A stretch of DNA of 64,000 nucleotides from Streptomyces dysideae (GTDB taxonomy: Bacteria > Actinomycetota > Actinomycetes > Streptomycetales > Streptomycetaceae). The stretch is taken from NCBI RefSeq assembly GCF_001514305.1, contig NZ_KQ949080.1, positions 261,194 to 325,193 of the forward strand, in the 5' to 3' direction. This document shows, piece after piece, positions 63,708 through 64,000 of the stretch. Below the pieces are notes generated by a model that was given only the letters and a program-made list of their open reading frames with translations, made no database searches and had not been told where the DNA came from. The position numbers and the translations under genes were made by a program. Within the stretch, counting starts at the first letter, position 1. Each line of letters starts with the position of its first letter.

Positions 63708-64000
63708 ATGGCAGTAGATAACGGCACCATGCTCGTCACCTACGCGGAGCTTGAGAGGGCCGCAGGGGACATCACCGCCCAGGCCAAGAAGCTGGACACG
63801 GACCTGGAAGCGCTCCAGAAGCGGATGAAGGACATCGCGGCCTTCTTTGAGGGCGAGGCCAAGACTGCGGCCGACGGCCTCCACCGCGAGTGGGATATCA
63901 AGGCCAGGGAGATCCACCAGGCCCTGAACTCCATCGCGAGCGCGATCCGCGAGGCGAGCGCGGCATACAGCGCCGCGGACAGGAAGGCTGCTGCCAACTA
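63708..64000 (+). CDS. WXG100-family protein (EsxB-like), truncated by window
   Basis: ATG 63708 with AGGAGT 5 nt upstream; 97 codons are visible before the window ends. The protein starts MAVDNGTMLVTYAELERAAG and has two amphipathic helices. At the turn the usual Trp is replaced by Phe: FFEGEAK (F-x-G). It is 60 nt downstream of the EsxA-like gene, the standard esxB/esxA pairing. Coiled-coil partner for secretion is inferred. Confidence 0.88.
   Translation, partial: MAVDNGTMLVTYAELERAAGDITAQAKKLDTDLEALQKRMKDIAAFFEGEAKTAADGLHREWDIKAREIHQALNSIASAIREASAAYSAADRKAAAN

Overview
The window is high-GC actinobacterial DNA, most likely Streptomyces. It has strong G/C third-position bias, GTG and TTG starts, GTGA/ATGA gene overlaps, a SCO6880-family conjugation protein and a Streptomyces-type type VII secretion (T7SS/ESX) locus. 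No ribosomal RNA, complete tRNA or CRISPR array was seen.

Layout. (1) 1-8.4 kb, minus strand: a type IV secretion/conjugation operon. In transcription order it holds an NlpC/P60 wall hydrolase, a small DUF6112-like membrane protein, a membrane-anchored protein, a TrbL/VirB6-like protein, a SCO6880-family protein, a small DUF6238-like protein, a VirB4-like ATPase and two unrecognised genes that run off the left edge. Its upstream region (8.50-8.63 kb) carries four stacked hairpins. (2) 9.0-9.7 kb: a stand-alone DNA methyltransferase followed by a 17-bp hairpin terminator. (3) 10.1-23.9 kb: a complete class 1 DISARM anti-phage operon, drmD-drmMI-drmA-drmB-drmC, every junction overlapping. (4) 24.1-35.0 kb: cargo genes. 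These are a membrane protein, a 278-aa unknown, a GIY-YIG-like protein, a three-gene operon ending in an Hsp70 fused to a NYN/PIN-like ribonuclease domain, a PD-(D/E)XK/DUF5655 protein and an HNH-SF2 helicase fusion. (5) 36.1-37.8 kb: an excisionase-like HTH protein and a tyrosine integrase, followed by a terminator and two tRNA 3'-end-like remnants. I read roughly 1-38 kb as the right-hand part of an integrative conjugative element (ICE) carrying DISARM; its left end, relaxase and coupling protein would lie outside the window.

(6) 38.5-54.2 kb: a second, probably chromosomal, defence and decay region. It holds a RecD2-like helicase broken by two frameshifts, a TIGR04141/DUF6119-like protein divergent from an HTH-methyltransferase-specificity fusion, a complete type I restriction-modification operon (hsdM-hsdS-hsdR), a soluble Ser/Thr kinase with a TPR-like tail, a frameshifted NIPSNAP-like gene and a WD40 remnant. 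(7) 54.2-64 kb: T7SS core genes eccC (minus), then eccD, eccB, mycP and two WXG100/Esx genes (plus), the last cut by the window edge.

How the genes work together. The conjugation genes and integrase would move the element. DISARM and the other nuclease/helicase cargo would protect the host or the element. The best candidate for an undescribed system is the minus-strand operon at 27.2-31.7 kb. It combines a J-domain-like/TPR protein, a small GrpE-like protein and an Hsp70 whose C-terminal lid is replaced by a NYN-type RNase domain that keeps four acidic residues, which would make it a chaperone-gated RNase. All family calls come from reading motifs; no database search was possible.
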